DNA from: Streptomyces rishiriensis
GTDB taxonomy: Bacteria > Actinomycetota > Actinomycetes > Streptomycetales > Streptomycetaceae
Direction of reading: 5' to 3'
DNA: 64,000 nucleotides
Assembly (NCBI RefSeq): GCF_003112535.1
Contig: NZ_BEWA01000006.1
Location: 240,285-304,284, forward strand
The position numbers were made by a program, and so were the translations under genes. Each line of letters starts with the position of its first letter. The stretch's first letter is position 1. Below the pieces are notes generated by a model that ran no database searches, was not told where the DNA came from, and saw only the letters and a list, made by a program, of their open reading frames with translations. This document shows, piece by piece, positions 8,009 to 17,775 of the stretch.

Positions 8009-11000
8009 ATGCAACGGTCTGGACGGTGGTGGGCGGTCGCGATCGTGGCCGCTCTGGTCATGACGGTCGGCGACGCACCGGGAACGGCGGCCGCGCTGCC
8101 GGCCCGGGGATCGCTCCCCGACCGGGGCTTCGCCTCGTCCTTCGAGACGGGTGAACGCGCCCCGGACTGGCTGAGCACCGTCGAGTCCGCACCCGGCGGC
8201 GGCAAGCGCGCCTCGGGCGTCGACGGCGGGTATGGCGGCGGGCTTCCGGGCGACGTGACGGACCGGGTCACGAACGTCCGGGCGAGCGCCGAGAACGCGG
8301 CCGGCGGCGAGGTGAAGGAGAACCTCGTGGACGGCGAGGCGAGCACCAAGTGGCTCGCCTTCGCCGCCGACGGGTGGGTGGAGTTCGACCTCGACCGGCC
8401 GGCCCGGGTAAGCGCTTACGCGCTGACCTCCGCGAACGACTTCGCCGAGCGCGATCCCGCCGACTGGACGCTCTCCGGTTCGGCGGACGGCGCCACCTGG
8501 ACGCCGCTCGACAGCCGCTCCGGGGAAACGTTTGCTGAGCGGTTCCGGACCCGCGCCTACAGCCTCGACGCCCCGGCCGAGTACCGGCACTTCCGGCTGG
8601 AGATCTCGCGGAACCACGGCGCCCCGATCCTGCAACTCGCGGACGTGCGGTTCGGCACGGGCGACAGCGGCGGGCCCGTGCCGCCGGACATGCTCACCGT
8701 CGTGGACCGCGGCCCCAGCGGATCGCCGACCGCGAAGGCCGGCGCCGGATTCACCGGACGACGGGCCCTGCGCTACGCGGGCCGGCACACCGCCGCCGGC
8801 CGGGCGTACTCGTACAACAAGGTCTTCGACGTCGACGTGCCGGTCGGCTCGCGCACCCGGCTGTCCTACCGGATCTACCCGGCGATGGCGGACGGCGACC
8901 TGGACTACGCCGCCACGCACGTCTCCGTGGACCTGGCCTTCACGGACGGGACGTATCTGAGCGGACTCGGGGCGAGCGACCAGTACGGGTTCCCGTTGTC
9001 GCCCCGCGGACAGGGTGCGGCGAAGGTGCTGTACGTCAACCAGTGGAACGACGTGGTCTCCGGGATCGGTGCGGTGGCGGCCGGGAAGACCGTCGACCGG
9101 ATCCTGCTCGCCTACGACTCTCCCGGCGGGCCCGCCCGGTTCCGGGGCTGGGTGGACGACATCGCGCTGCGCGCGGCGGCCCCGGAGCCGAGGAAGGAGC
9201 ACCTCTCGGACTATGCGCTGACCACGCGTGGCACCCACTCCAGCGGCGGCTTCTCACGCGGAAACACGTTCCCCGCCACGGCGGTGCCCCATGGCTTCAA
9301 CTTCTGGACGCCGGTGACGAACGCGTCGTCGCTCGGCTGGCTGTACGACTACGCGCGGGGCAACGACGCGGACAACCTGCCCACGATCCAGGCGTTCAGC
9401 GCGAGTCACGAGCCGAGTCCGTGGATGGGCGACCGGCAGACCTTCCAGGTGATGCCGTCGGCCGCGGCAGGCGTCCCGGCCACCGGGCGGACGGCCCGGG
9501 CGCTGGCCTTCCGGCACACGAACGAGACCGCTCGCCCGTACTACTACGGAGTGCGTTTCGAGAACGGTCTCACGGCCGAGCTGGCCCCGACCGACCACGC
9601 GGCCGCCCTGCGCTTCACCTATCCGGGCGCGGACGCGAGCGTGGTCTTCGACAACGTCACCGACCAGGCCGGGCTCACCCTCGACAAGGACGCCGGCGTC
9701 GTCTCCGGCTACTCGGACGTGAAGTCGGGGCTGTCGACGGGAGCGACCCGGCTCTTCGTGTACGGCGAGTTCGACGCGCCGGTGACGGAGGGGGCGTCGA
9801 GCGGGGTAACGGGTTACCTGCGTTTCAACGCGGGTGCCGACCGCGCCGTCACCCTGCGTCTGGCGACCTCCCTCATCAGCGTCGACCAGGCTCGCGACAA
9901 CCTCCGCCGGGAAATTCCGGCGGACACCGATTTCGAAACGGTCAAGTCGCGGGCTCAGCAGAAGTGGGACCGACTCCTGGGCAGGGTGGAGGTCGAGGGT
10001 GCGAGCCAGGACCAGCTGACGACTCTGTACTCCAGCCTGTACCGGCTGTATCTGTATCCCAACTCCGGCTTCGAGAAGGTCGGTGCGACGTACCGGTACG
10101 CCTCGCCGTTCTCCCCGATGCCGGGTCCCGACACGCCCACGCACACCGGCGCGAAGATCGTGGACGGCACGGTGTACGTCAACAACGGTTTCTGGGACAC
10201 CTACCGGACGACCTGGCCCGCGTACACGCTGCTCACCCCGACGCAGGCCGGCGTGCTGACCGACGGCTTCGTGCAGCAGTACAGGGACGGCGGCTGGATC
10301 TCGCGCTGGTCCTCCCCCGGTTACGCCGACCTGATGACCGGCACGTCCTCGGACGTGGCCTTCGCGGACGCGTTCGTCAAGGGTGTGCGCTTCGACGCCG
10401 CAGCGGCGTACGAGGCGGCGCTGAAGAACGCGACGGTCGTGCCCCCGGTCTCCGGGGTGGGCCGCAAGGGCATGTCGACTTCCCCCTTCCTCGGCTACAC
10501 GAGCACGGCCACCCATGAGGGGCTGTCGTGGGCGCTGGAGGGCTATCTCAACGACTACGGCATCGCGCGCATGGGACAGGCCCTGTACCGGCAGACCGGC
10601 GAGAAGCGCTACCGGGAGGAGTCCGACTACTTCCTGAACCGCGCCCAGGGCTACGTCCACCTCTTCGACTCCCGGGCCGGGTTCTTCCAGGGCAAGGACG
10701 CCGAGGGCGACTGGCGGACGGCGTCCGGCGCCTACGACCCGCGGGTGTGGGGCTACGACTACACCGAGACCAACGGCTGGGGCTACGCCTTCACCGCGCC
10801 GCAGGACAGCCGGGGCCTGGCCGATCTGTACGGCGGCCGCGGCGGCCTGGCGAGGAAACTCGATGACTATTTCTCCACTCCGGAAACCGCTTCCCCGGAA
10901 TTCGTCGGCTCGTACGGCGGAGTGATCCACGAGATGACCGAGGCCCGGGACGTGCGGATGGGCATGTACGGGCACTCCAACCAGGTCGCCCACCACGCGA

Positions 11001-11851
11001 TCTACATGTACGACGCGGCAGGGCAGCCCTGGAAGGCGCAGGCGAAGTCGCGCGAGGTGCTCTCCCGGCTCTACACCGGCAGCTCGATCGGACAGGGCTA
11101 CCACGGTGACGAGGACAACGGCGAGCAGTCGGCGTGGTACCTGTTCTCCGCGCTCGGCTTCTACCCACTGGTGATGGGCGGCGGCGAGTACGCGGTCGGC
11201 TCCCCCTTGTTCACCAAGGCGACCGTGCACCTGGAGAACGGCAAGGACCTGGTGGTCAAGGCTCCGAAGAACAGCGCGAGGAACGTCTACGTGCAGGGGC
11301 TGAAGGTCGACGGCCGTCCCTGGACGTCCACAGCGCTTCCCCACGCCCTCCTCGCCAAGGGCGCTGTCCTGGAGTTCGCCATGGGGGCGCGGCCCTCGGC
11401 ATGGGGCGCCGGGAAGGACGCGGCTCCGGTCTCGATCACCCGGGGCGACAAGGCGCCGACGCCCCGCACGGACGCGCTGAAGGGCGGCGGGGGCGCGCTG
11501 TTCGACGACACGTCGGCAACGCAGGAAGCGGTGTCGGGAACGCTCTCCCTGCCGGTGACGGGGAGGACCAAGGCGCTGCAGTACACCCTGACGTCCGCCG
11601 ACCACGCCCAGTCTCCCGGCAGTTGGGCGCTCCAGGGCTCCGCCGACGGAGTCGAGTGGACCGCCTTGGATGAGCGCTCCGGTGAGACCTTCCGATGGGA
11701 CCGCCAGACACGGGTCTTCACGATCGCCCGCCCCGGCGCGTACCGGCACTACCGGCTGGTCCTCGATGGAGAAAGCGTTACCGGGAGCAGGGCGGCCGAG
11801 GGAAGAGCGGCGACCGAACTGCACCTGGCGGAGGTCGAGTTGTTGTCCTGA
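8009..11851 (+). CDS. Secreted GH92 alpha-mannosidase with two F5/8 type C domains
   Basis: A 1280-aa exported exo-alpha-mannosidase acting on mannan or N-glycan side chains. A Sec signal peptide occupies residues 1-30. A discoidin/F5-8C carbohydrate-binding domain follows at about 85-215, then the GH92 catalytic core from about 395 to 1120, with the family hallmark 'GDEDNGEQSAWY' near 1032-1045 and 'HSNQVAHH' before it. A second F5/8C-like domain lies at about 1150-1278. GH92 enzymes need calcium and invert configuration. The ATG at 8009 has GGAGG 10 nt upstream. It is transcribed divergently from ngcE. Confidence 0.9.
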   Translation: MQRSGRWWAVAIVAALVMTVGDAPGTAAALPARGSLPDRGFASSFETGERAPDWLSTVESAPGGGKRASGVDGGYGGGLPGDVTDRVTNVRASAENAAGGEVKENLVDGEASTKWLAFAADGWVEFDLDRPARVSAYALTSANDFAERDPADWTLSGSADGATWTPLDSRSGETFAERFRTRAYSLDAPAEYRHFRLEISRNHGAPILQLADVRFGTGDSGGPVPPDMLTVVDRGPSGSPTAKAGAGFTGRRALRYAGRHTAAGRAYSYNKVFDVDVPVGSRTRLSYRIYPAMADGDLDYAATHVSVDLAFTDGTYLSGLGASDQYGFPLSPRGQGAAKVLYVNQWNDVVSGIGAVAAGKTVDRILLAYDSPGGPARFRGWVDDIALRAAAPEPRKEHLSDYALTTRGTHSSGGFSRGNTFPATAVPHGFNFWTPVTNASSLGWLYDYARGNDADNLPTIQAFSASHEPSPWMGDRQTFQVMPSAAAGVPATGRTARALAFRHTNETARPYYYGVRFENGLTAELAPTDHAAALRFTYPGADASVVFDNVTDQAGLTLDKDAGVVSGYSDVKSGLSTGATRLFVYGEFDAPVTEGASSGVTGYLRFNAGADRAVTLRLATSLISVDQARDNLRREIPADTDFETVKSRAQQKWDRLLGRVEVEGASQDQLTTLYSSLYRLYLYPNSGFEKVGATYRYASPFSPMPGPDTPTHTGAKIVDGTVYVNNGFWDTYRTTWPAYTLLTPTQAGVLTDGFVQQYRDGGWISRWSSPGYADLMTGTSSDVAFADAFVKGVRFDAAAAYEAALKNATVVPPVSGVGRKGMSTSPFLGYTSTATHEGLSWALEGYLNDYGIARMGQALYRQTGEKRYREESDYFLNRAQGYVHLFDSRAGFFQGKDAEGDWRTASGAYDPRVWGYDYTETNGWGYAFTAPQDSRGLADLYGGRGGLARKLDDYFSTPETASPEFVGSYGGVIHEMTEARDVRMGMYGHSNQVAHHAIYMYDAAGQPWKAQAKSREVLSRLYTGSSIGQGYHGDEDNGEQSAWYLFSALGFYPLVMGGGEYAVGSPLFTKATVHLENGKDLVVKAPKNSARNVYVQGLKVDGRPWTSTALPHALLAKGAVLEFAMGARPSAWGAGKDAAPVSITRGDKAPTPRTDALKGGGGALFDDTSATQEAVSGTLSLPVTGRTKALQYTLTSADHAQSPGSWALQGSADGVEWTALDERSGETFRWDRQTRVFTIARPGAYRHYRLVLDGESVTGSRAAEGRAATELHLAEVELLS

Positions 11852-11958
11852 TCGGGTAACCAACAGCGATCCTCCGCTGTACCGGGCGTCACCCGTGTTT
11901 CAGAATGAGCGGACGGCGCGCGAACACCGCGCGGTCCGTGACGAAGGGGGAAGCGGGA

Positions 11959-12483
11959 ATGGGTATCACCAGAAGATTCACGGGACTGCTCGCGGGCGCG
12001 GCCCTCGCGGCGGGGGCGCTCTTCGCCACCGCGGCGCCGGCTCAGGCGTACAGCCCGAACCCCACGTTCCACGCCTACTACTACGACACCGACGGCTGCC
12101 CGTGCAGCGGCGGCAACCTCACCGACCCCTTCGACAACACGTACTTCGCGCAGGACGCCGGCGGCTACGCCGTGAAAATGGAACTGACGAAGGGCAGTGC
12201 GTTCGTCGGCAAGGTGGAGTTCCACCCGAACGACGAGAAGCTGTGGGTGTACGACACCGCCAACGACGGTGACACGTTCTACGTCAAAGTCAGCTACACG
12301 TCCGGCGGAACGACCCGCAACCTGGGCACCTTCAGCCCGCCCGGAACCTCGGCGGTGGTGGACTACGAGGTGGAGGACTTCGATCTGCCAGAAGGCGCTT
12401 ACGTCGACATTTCCGTGTACGACGACGCAGGACTCACCGACCTCATCGGTGCCGCGCGCGGCACCGGAGCAGCCATCGCGTAG
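11959..12483 (+). CDS. Small secreted protein of unknown function
   Basis: A 174-aa protein with a clear signal peptide (MGITRRFTGLLAGAALAAGA..., cleavage after AQA near residue 30). The mature part is acidic and rich in Tyr, Asp and Gly, with a Cys pair 'DGCPCSGG' and alternating hydrophobic strands that suggest a small beta-sandwich. I do not recognise the family. The ATG at 11959 follows a purine-rich GGGGGAAGCGGGA ribosome site. It follows the GH92 gene by about 100 bp and could be co-transcribed or independent. Confidence 0.75.
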   Translation: MGITRRFTGLLAGAALAAGALFATAAPAQAYSPNPTFHAYYYDTDGCPCSGGNLTDPFDNTYFAQDAGGYAVKMELTKGSAFVGKVEFHPNDEKLWVYDTANDGDTFYVKVSYTSGGTTRNLGTFSPPGTSAVVDYEVEDFDLPEGAYVDISVYDDAGLTDLIGAARGTGAAIA

Positions 12484-12491
12484 GCGCTTCG

Positions 12492-12614
12492 TCCGGATCG
12501 GGTCGGGGTCCGGATCGGGTCGGGGTCGGATCGGGGTCGGATCGGGGTCGGAATCGGGATCGGGTCGGGGTCCGGATCGGGTCGGAGTCGGGGTCGGATC
12601 GGGGTCGGGGTCGG
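12492..12614. repeat. G-rich degenerate tandem repeat (GGATCGGGGTC units)
   Basis: About eleven degenerate copies of 10-12-bp units built from GGATCGGG and TCGGGGTC lie just after the small secreted gene and before the GH67 gene. The top strand has many closely spaced G3-G4 runs, so it could form G-quadruplexes. No protein is credible here. The rest of the spacer up to 12808 holds a short GGCAAGGCAAGGCGAGGCA repeat. Confidence 0.75.
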
Positions 12615-12808
12615 CGGGCGGGAGGCTGCGCGCCGGGTCGTACCCGCACAGCGGACGACGGAAGCAGGGCGGCCCCCGGCGACCAAAATCACCTCTGCAA
12701 GGCAAGGCAAGGCGAGGCACGGTCAGCACGACCGGGTCCGGGCTGGTCCCGCGAGCCCGGCACGATTCAGACGACGACCCCACGTCGGACCGCATCACCG
12801 GAGGGATC

Positions 12809-14803
12809 ATGCCGAGCACCGTGCCCGTCCTCCCCGAGGGAGTCGACCCCGCCTGGTTGCCGCCGGACGCGTTCCGGGCGCTGGGCAGCCGGCGGACACT
12901 GATCCACGGCTCCGGGCCACTGGTGGAGACGGTGCACGACGAAGTGGCCCTCGCCTGCGCACAGTTCGGCGGGCAGGTCGTACGGGACGCGACGAGCGCC
13001 TCGTACGACCTCGTCCTGCGTGTGGCCGGTGACGACGGCGCGGAGATCGGCGAGGAGGGGTTCCTCTACGCACGTGCCGCCGGGACGACCACGGTCACGG
13101 CGGCCGGCCACCGCGGGCTGCTGTACGGGCTGTTCCACGTCGTACGGCTCGGCGAGGACGCCTTCCGCGGTACGCGCCCGCGTGAGGCGCACCGGCCTGC
13201 GACGGCTCTGCGGATGCTGGACCACTGGGACAACGTGGCGGTGCATCCGGTCATGGGGCAGGTGGAGCGAGGATACGCCGGCGGCTCGCTGTTCTGGCAG
13301 GACGGCCGGGCCCGTGGTGACACCGAGCGCGTCAGGGCGTACGGCAGGCTGCTGGCGGCCTGCGGCGTCAACGCCGTCTCGGTCAACAACGTCAACGTGC
13401 ACGACGTCGAGGCGCACCTGCTCACCGACCGGATCGGCGAGGTGGCGCAGATCGCCGAGGCGTTGCGTCCGTACGGCATCCGGACGCACCTTTCGGTGAC
13501 CTTCGCCGCGCCGGTCGTCCTCGGGCGCCTGCCCACCGCCGACCCACTGGACGGCGCCGTGCGCGCCTGGTGGGCGAAGGCCGCACGCGGCGTGTACGAG
13601 GCGATCCCGGACTTCGGCGGGTTCGTGGTGAAGGCCGACTCGGAGGGCCGTCCGGGCCCGTTCGCCTACGGCCGCACGCACGCGGACGGCGCGAACATGC
13701 TGGCCGCGGCCCTGGCCCCGTACGACGGCACGGTCCATTGGCGGGCCTTCGTGTACGACCACCGCCAGGACTGGCGGGACCGCTCGACGGACCGCGCACG
13801 CGCCGCGTACGACCATTTCGCTCCGCTGGACGGTGAGTTCGCCGCCAACGCCGTACTGCAGGTGAAGCACGGGCCCATGGACTTCCAGGTCCGCGAACCG
13901 GTCTCGCCGGTGTTCGGCGCGCTTCAGCGGACCCGGGTCGCCGTGGAGGTGCAGGCCACCCAGGAGTACACCGGGCAGCAACGGCACGCGTGCTGGCTCG
14001 GACCGATGTGGAGCGAGGTGCTGCGCTTCCGTCCGGGCGGTGAACAGGGTTTGACCGTGGGCGAGTTGGCGACGGGCGGATCGGTGGCGGTGTCCAACGC
14101 CGGCGACGACCCGTTCTGGACGGGACATCCGCTGGCCCAGGCGAACCTCTACACCTTCGGCCGGCTCGCCTGGCGACCGGACGCCGATCCGCTTCGGATC
14201 CTGGACGAGTGGATAGCGCTCACCTTCCCCAGCGCCCCCGAGCGGCTGACGGCAGGCCTGCGCGCGGTGCTGCGGAACTCCTGGCGCACCTATGAGAAGT
14301 ACACCGCCCCGCTGGGCGTGGGTTTCATGGTGCAGCCCGGGCATCACTACGGCCCGGCCGTCGACGGCTACGAGTACAGCCCCTGGGGGACGTATCACTT
14401 CGCTGACCGGGACGGCATCGGCGTCGACCGGAGCGCGGCGACCGGCACCGGTTACGCAAGCCAGTACGGCGAACCCTGGTCGGCCTTGTACGAGTCGGCG
14501 GTCTCATGCCCCGACGAGTTGCTGCTGTTCTTCCACCATGTGCCGTACGGGCATGTGCTGAAGAGCGGGAAAACGGTTGTGCAGCATATCTATGACACGC
14601 ATTTCGAAGGCGTCGAGGAGGTGGAGGAGGCTCGCCGGGTGTGGGCGGGCCTCGCGGATCTGGTGGAGCCGGCACGGCACGCGCGCGTCGCGGAACGCTA
14701 CGACGAGCAGGTACGCGGCGCACGGGAGTGGCGGGATCAGGTGAACAGTTACTTCCTGCGGAAGTCGGGCATCCCCGACGAACGGGGGCGCACGATCTAC
14801 TGA
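12809..14803 (+). CDS. aguA: GH67 alpha-glucuronidase (intracellular)
   Basis: A 664-aa enzyme that removes 4-O-methylglucuronic acid from the non-reducing end of imported aldouronic acids. It has no signal peptide. The GH67 catalytic set is visible: E279 in 'KADSEGRPGP' (acid), D358 in 'KHGPMDFQVREP' and E386 in 'VQATQEYTG' (base pair). The D-E spacing of 28 equals that of the Pseudomonas enzyme (recalled). The ATG at 12809 is preceded by GGAGG at 3-4 nt. It converges on the GH42 gene, overlapping its stop by 7 bp, and fits the xylan cluster. Confidence 0.93.
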   Translation: MPSTVPVLPEGVDPAWLPPDAFRALGSRRTLIHGSGPLVETVHDEVALACAQFGGQVVRDATSASYDLVLRVAGDDGAEIGEEGFLYARAAGTTTVTAAGHRGLLYGLFHVVRLGEDAFRGTRPREAHRPATALRMLDHWDNVAVHPVMGQVERGYAGGSLFWQDGRARGDTERVRAYGRLLAACGVNAVSVNNVNVHDVEAHLLTDRIGEVAQIAEALRPYGIRTHLSVTFAAPVVLGRLPTADPLDGAVRAWWAKAARGVYEAIPDFGGFVVKADSEGRPGPFAYGRTHADGANMLAAALAPYDGTVHWRAFVYDHRQDWRDRSTDRARAAYDHFAPLDGEFAANAVLQVKHGPMDFQVREPVSPVFGALQRTRVAVEVQATQEYTGQQRHACWLGPMWSEVLRFRPGGEQGLTVGELATGGSVAVSNAGDDPFWTGHPLAQANLYTFGRLAWRPDADPLRILDEWIALTFPSAPERLTAGLRAVLRNSWRTYEKYTAPLGVGFMVQPGHHYGPAVDGYEYSPWGTYHFADRDGIGVDRSAATGTGYASQYGEPWSALYESAVSCPDELLLFFHHVPYGHVLKSGKTVVQHIYDTHFEGVEEVEEARRVWAGLADLVEPARHARVAERYDEQVRGAREWRDQVNSYFLRKSGIPDERGRTIY

Positions 14804-16848
14804 AGCACGAGCACGGCCACGCCGAGCGGGTCCAGGGTCAGGACGTCGCCTTGGTCGAGCCGCTTGCCCGTGAGGAGGTCCCTCGCCGCGGCATGGACCG
14901 CCACGTCGGTCGACGTCGAACCGTGGTTGAGCAGGAAGAACAGGCAAGCGCCGTCGGGAGCGACGCGGGTGGCCGTCTCCACGGCGCGGTGGTCGGCGTA
15001 CGGGCCGACGAGCGCGTGACGTGCCAGGACGCGCCGCACGACATGGTCGACGCCGGGGCGGTCGAGGGCCGTCGCCACATACCAGCCTTCTCCTCCGTCG
15101 GGGCCGAAGCGATTGCGGGTCACGGCCGGGGTGCCCGCGTAGAAGTCCGCGCCGTACACGGCGACGGCCTCGGCCCCGCGCAGGCGGACGATCTCGAACA
15201 GGAGGCCTGCCTGAGCGGTGAGCTCCCCCAGTCGCACCGGCTGTACGACGTCTTTTGGCCGTGCGTCCCACTCGTCGACACGGATCCCCATGAGGGGAGC
15301 CAGCGGGCCGGGGACGTCGGCCAGGAAGGCACGGTCGTGTTGGTCGCACCGGGCGGTGAGGAAGGTGGCGAGTACCGTCCCGCCGCGCCGGGCAACCGCT
15401 TCCAGGCGCGTTGCCAGGTCCCCCTTGACGAGGTGGAGCACCGGCGCGAGGACCACGTCGTACGACGTCAGGTCCGCGGTCACCGGAACGACGTCGACGT
15501 CCGCGCCCGCCTCCCGAGCCGCACGGTAGTAAGCGTGTACGACGTCCGGGTAGCGGATCAGCCGGGAGGGGCCGTCGGAGATCTCCAGAGCCCACCAGCT
15601 TTCCCAGTCGAAGAGGAGGGCGGTGCGGGCAGGCGTCCGGGCGCCGAGCGTGATCGCGCCCAGCCGCCCCAACTCGGCGCCCAGGTGAGCCACTTCGGTG
15701 AACACCCGGGTGTCGTCGCGGCCCGCGTGGCCGATGACCGCGCCGTGGTACTTCTCGCACGCACCGCGTGAGGCGCGCATCTGGAAGTAGAGGACGGCAT
15801 CCGCGCCATGAGCGATGGCCTGCCAGGTGGCGAGCCGGAGCTCGCCCGGACGGCGCAGCGGGTTGACGTCGCGGCAGGCTGTGGTGGAGGGCGTCTGTTC
15901 CATGAGCCAGAAGGGCGCCCCGTCCTTGAGGCCGCGCATCAGGTCGTGGGCGAGGGCCGGCCGTGTGGGCGGAGCGTCCAGGGGCGGGTAGTTGTCCCAG
16001 GAAGCGAAATCGAGGTGCGGCGCCCACCGGTGGTAGTCGATCGGACGGTAGGCGCCCATGAGGTTGGTGGTGACGGGCGTGTCGGGGTCGTAGAGGCGGA
16101 TGGCGTCCTTCTCCGCGGTGAAGCAGCCGAGCAGAGCGTCGGTCATGAAACGCTGGTAGTCGAGGGTGATGCCCTGGAAAGCGGTGTGATCGGGGCCGCG
16201 CCAGTGCTCGGTCAGCACGCTCGGCGGCTCCACCTCGTCCCAGTCGGTGAACCGGTGCGACCAGAACGTCGTGCACCACGCGTCGTTGAGAGCGTCGAGA
16301 GTGCCGTGCCGTTCTCGCAGCCAGCCGCGGAAGGCCTGGGTGCACACGTTGCAGTAACACGATCCGCCGTACTCGTTGTTGATGTGCCAGGCCAGCAACG
16401 CGGGGTGGTGCGCGTAGCGTTCGGCGAGCCGGGCGGCCAGCGCCGTGGACAGTCGACGGTACGCGTGTGAACTGGGGCAGAAGTTGTGCCGTTGCCCGTA
16501 CCGGTGACGGCGCCCCTCGAAGTCGGTGCGATTGACCTCGGGGTACTTCTTCGCGAGCCAGGGCGGGACTGCGGCCGTCGCGGTGGCCAGACACACCTGG
16601 CGACCCTCGGCGGCGGCCCGGTCCAGGATGCCGTCGAGCACGGTGAAGTCGTACACGTCCTCGGCGGGTTGCATCACCGACCAGCTGAAGACGCCGACGG
16701 TGAGCGTGTCGACGCCGGCCTGCGTGAACAGACGATGGTCGTCGTCCTGGACGTCCCGCGGCCACTGTTCGGGGTTGTAGTCCCCGCCATACGGAACCTT
16801 GGCCGTGCACGGGAGTCGGCCGTCGTTTCCGGGTTCGTGCTCTGTCAT
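14797..16848 (-). CDS. GH42 beta-galactosidase-type glycoside hydrolase
   Basis: A 683-aa cytoplasmic GH42 enzyme. An (alpha/beta)8 barrel starts with 'PYGGDYNPEQW'. The acid/base E159 is in HINNEYG, followed by the metal-site cysteines CYCNVC, and the nucleophile E317 is in 'WLMEQTPST'. The C-terminal part fits the trimerisation and beta domains. Most GH42 enzymes cut beta-galactosides or alpha-L-arabinopyranosides; beside GH67/GH39 it may remove an arabinose or galactose side chain from hemicellulose. The ATG at 16848 overlaps the YesL gene's TGA (ATGA), so the pair is coupled. Confidence 0.9.
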   Translation of the reverse strand: MTEHEPGNDGRLPCTAKVPYGGDYNPEQWPRDVQDDDHRLFTQAGVDTLTVGVFSWSVMQPAEDVYDFTVLDGILDRAAAEGRQVCLATATAAVPPWLAKKYPEVNRTDFEGRRHRYGQRHNFCPSSHAYRRLSTALAARLAERYAHHPALLAWHINNEYGGSCYCNVCTQAFRGWLRERHGTLDALNDAWCTTFWSHRFTDWDEVEPPSVLTEHWRGPDHTAFQGITLDYQRFMTDALLGCFTAEKDAIRLYDPDTPVTTNLMGAYRPIDYHRWAPHLDFASWDNYPPLDAPPTRPALAHDLMRGLKDGAPFWLMEQTPSTTACRDVNPLRRPGELRLATWQAIAHGADAVLYFQMRASRGACEKYHGAVIGHAGRDDTRVFTEVAHLGAELGRLGAITLGARTPARTALLFDWESWWALEISDGPSRLIRYPDVVHAYYRAAREAGADVDVVPVTADLTSYDVVLAPVLHLVKGDLATRLEAVARRGGTVLATFLTARCDQHDRAFLADVPGPLAPLMGIRVDEWDARPKDVVQPVRLGELTAQAGLLFEIVRLRGAEAVAVYGADFYAGTPAVTRNRFGPDGGEGWYVATALDRPGVDHVVRRVLARHALVGPYADHRAVETATRVAPDGACLFFLLNHGSTSTDVAVHAAARDLLTGKRLDQGDVLTLDPLGVAVLVLQ

Positions 16849-17528
16849 GCGGTGAAGTCCTCCTGGGTCTCGACGATCACCGGGCGACTCGACTGCAGCA
16901 GGGAGAGCAGCAGCGGCGCGGCCAGCAGAACGGTCAGCGCCTCCGTGAGCACGACGGTCAGACCGGCGGCCAGCCCCAGCAGCGATGCCGCGGCAAGGGT
17001 GACGCGCCGCCGCCGGAGCAGGAAGTACGCGGCGAGGCGGGCGGTGTCCCGGGCACGGAACGTGAACAACGAGGTGATGACGAGCGCATGAGCCCCCCAG
17101 AGCAGGCCGGCCACGCCGATGACGCCGAGGAGCATCGCCCACCAGACCGGCAGGCCCGTGGCCGCGAAGTGGGTGAGGGTGAAGACGATCACGGTCAGCC
17201 ACGTCGACAGCGGCGCCCAGAGTCTCAGCGCGGGCCATGCGTTCAGGCGCAGACCGCGCCTGAACGCCCGGGCCGGGTGCAGGTCGGTGAGGTCACGGCT
17301 GCGGTGGTGCAAGGCGTACAGCGCGGCGGAGACGGCCGGGCCGAGCGGTAGGACGCAGACGGCGGCGAGGGGCAGGTTGGCGGGGTCGGGGCCCAGAGCG
17401 AGCAGACCGGCCAGACCTGGGGCCGCCGTTGCGAGGAACAGGGCCTCGACCGTGAGCAGGGTGTGCAGGAGGGCGGCCGCCCGGGAAAGCGGCCCTGTGC
17501 CGAAACCCAAGGTGTTCACGGTGCTCAT
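16845..17528 (-). CDS. YesL-family (DUF624) membrane protein
   Basis: A 227-aa integral membrane protein with five to six hydrophobic segments spread over its length. The family is typically found beside CUT1 sugar importers and hemicellulases (the Bacillus yes cluster), where its job is unknown. The ATG at 17528 has GGGGGA upstream. It is first in a two-gene unit with the GH42 gene, with a 4-bp overlap. Assignment rests on context, size and hydropathy. Confidence 0.75.
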   Translation of the reverse strand: MSTVNTLGFGTGPLSRAAALLHTLLTVEALFLATAAPGLAGLLALGPDPANLPLAAVCVLPLGPAVSAALYALHHRSRDLTDLHPARAFRRGLRLNAWPALRLWAPLSTWLTVIVFTLTHFAATGLPVWWAMLLGVIGVAGLLWGAHALVITSLFTFRARDTARLAAYFLLRRRRVTLAAASLLGLAAGLTVVLTEALTVLLAAPLLLSLLQSSRPVIVETQEDFTA

Positions 17529-17566
17529 GCGGTCCCCCTGGCGGACGCTCGAGGGCGGACTCGGAC

Positions 17567-17596
17567 AAGGGGAAGGGGAAGGGGAAGGGGAAGAAA
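17567..17596. repeat. AAGGGG short tandem repeat upstream of the YesL gene
   Basis: Four to five copies of AAGGGG run in tandem about 40 bp upstream of the YesL start codon, followed by a purine-rich tract to about 17640. The polypurine strand could adopt unusual DNA structure. The array sits where a promoter or 5' untranslated region would be. Confidence 0.7.
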
Positions 17597-17666
17597 CGGG
17601 AGGGGGAACGGGTCTAGAAACGGGAAGGGGAGCGGGACGCGGGGGGAGGCGACGGGGTGTAACCGA

Positions 17667-17718
17667 TGGGGAAACCGATTTCGAGATCGTTCAGGGTGGG
17701 AGCGTTCCGGTTTCCCCA
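17667..17718. terminator. Inverted repeat between the GH39 operon and the YesL-GH42 unit
   Basis: Perfect 11-bp arms (TGGGGAAACCG at 17667-17677 and its complement at 17708-17718) are separated by 30 nt. It lies 58 bp after the GH39 stop on the minus strand. It may end the upstream operon; the large loop also allows a paired-operator reading. The left arm overlaps the dodecamer GAAACCGATTTC. Confidence 0.45.
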
Positions 17719-17775
17719 CGGTGCGGACGGTGGGAGGAGGCCGACGGGAAAGCGGTCTCGAAGTGTTTGCCTCGC

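Noticed and set aside
8408..8419. Perfect palindrome GTAAGCGCTTAC as an operator
   Set aside because: It lies about 400 bp inside the GH92 coding region, where codon content (VSAYAL) explains it; no second copy was seen near a promoter.
9254..11863. An 869-codon minus-strand frame opposite the GH92 gene
   Set aside because: Arg/Gly/Val-rich shadow frame with no recognisable fold; the GH92 frame explains the sequence.
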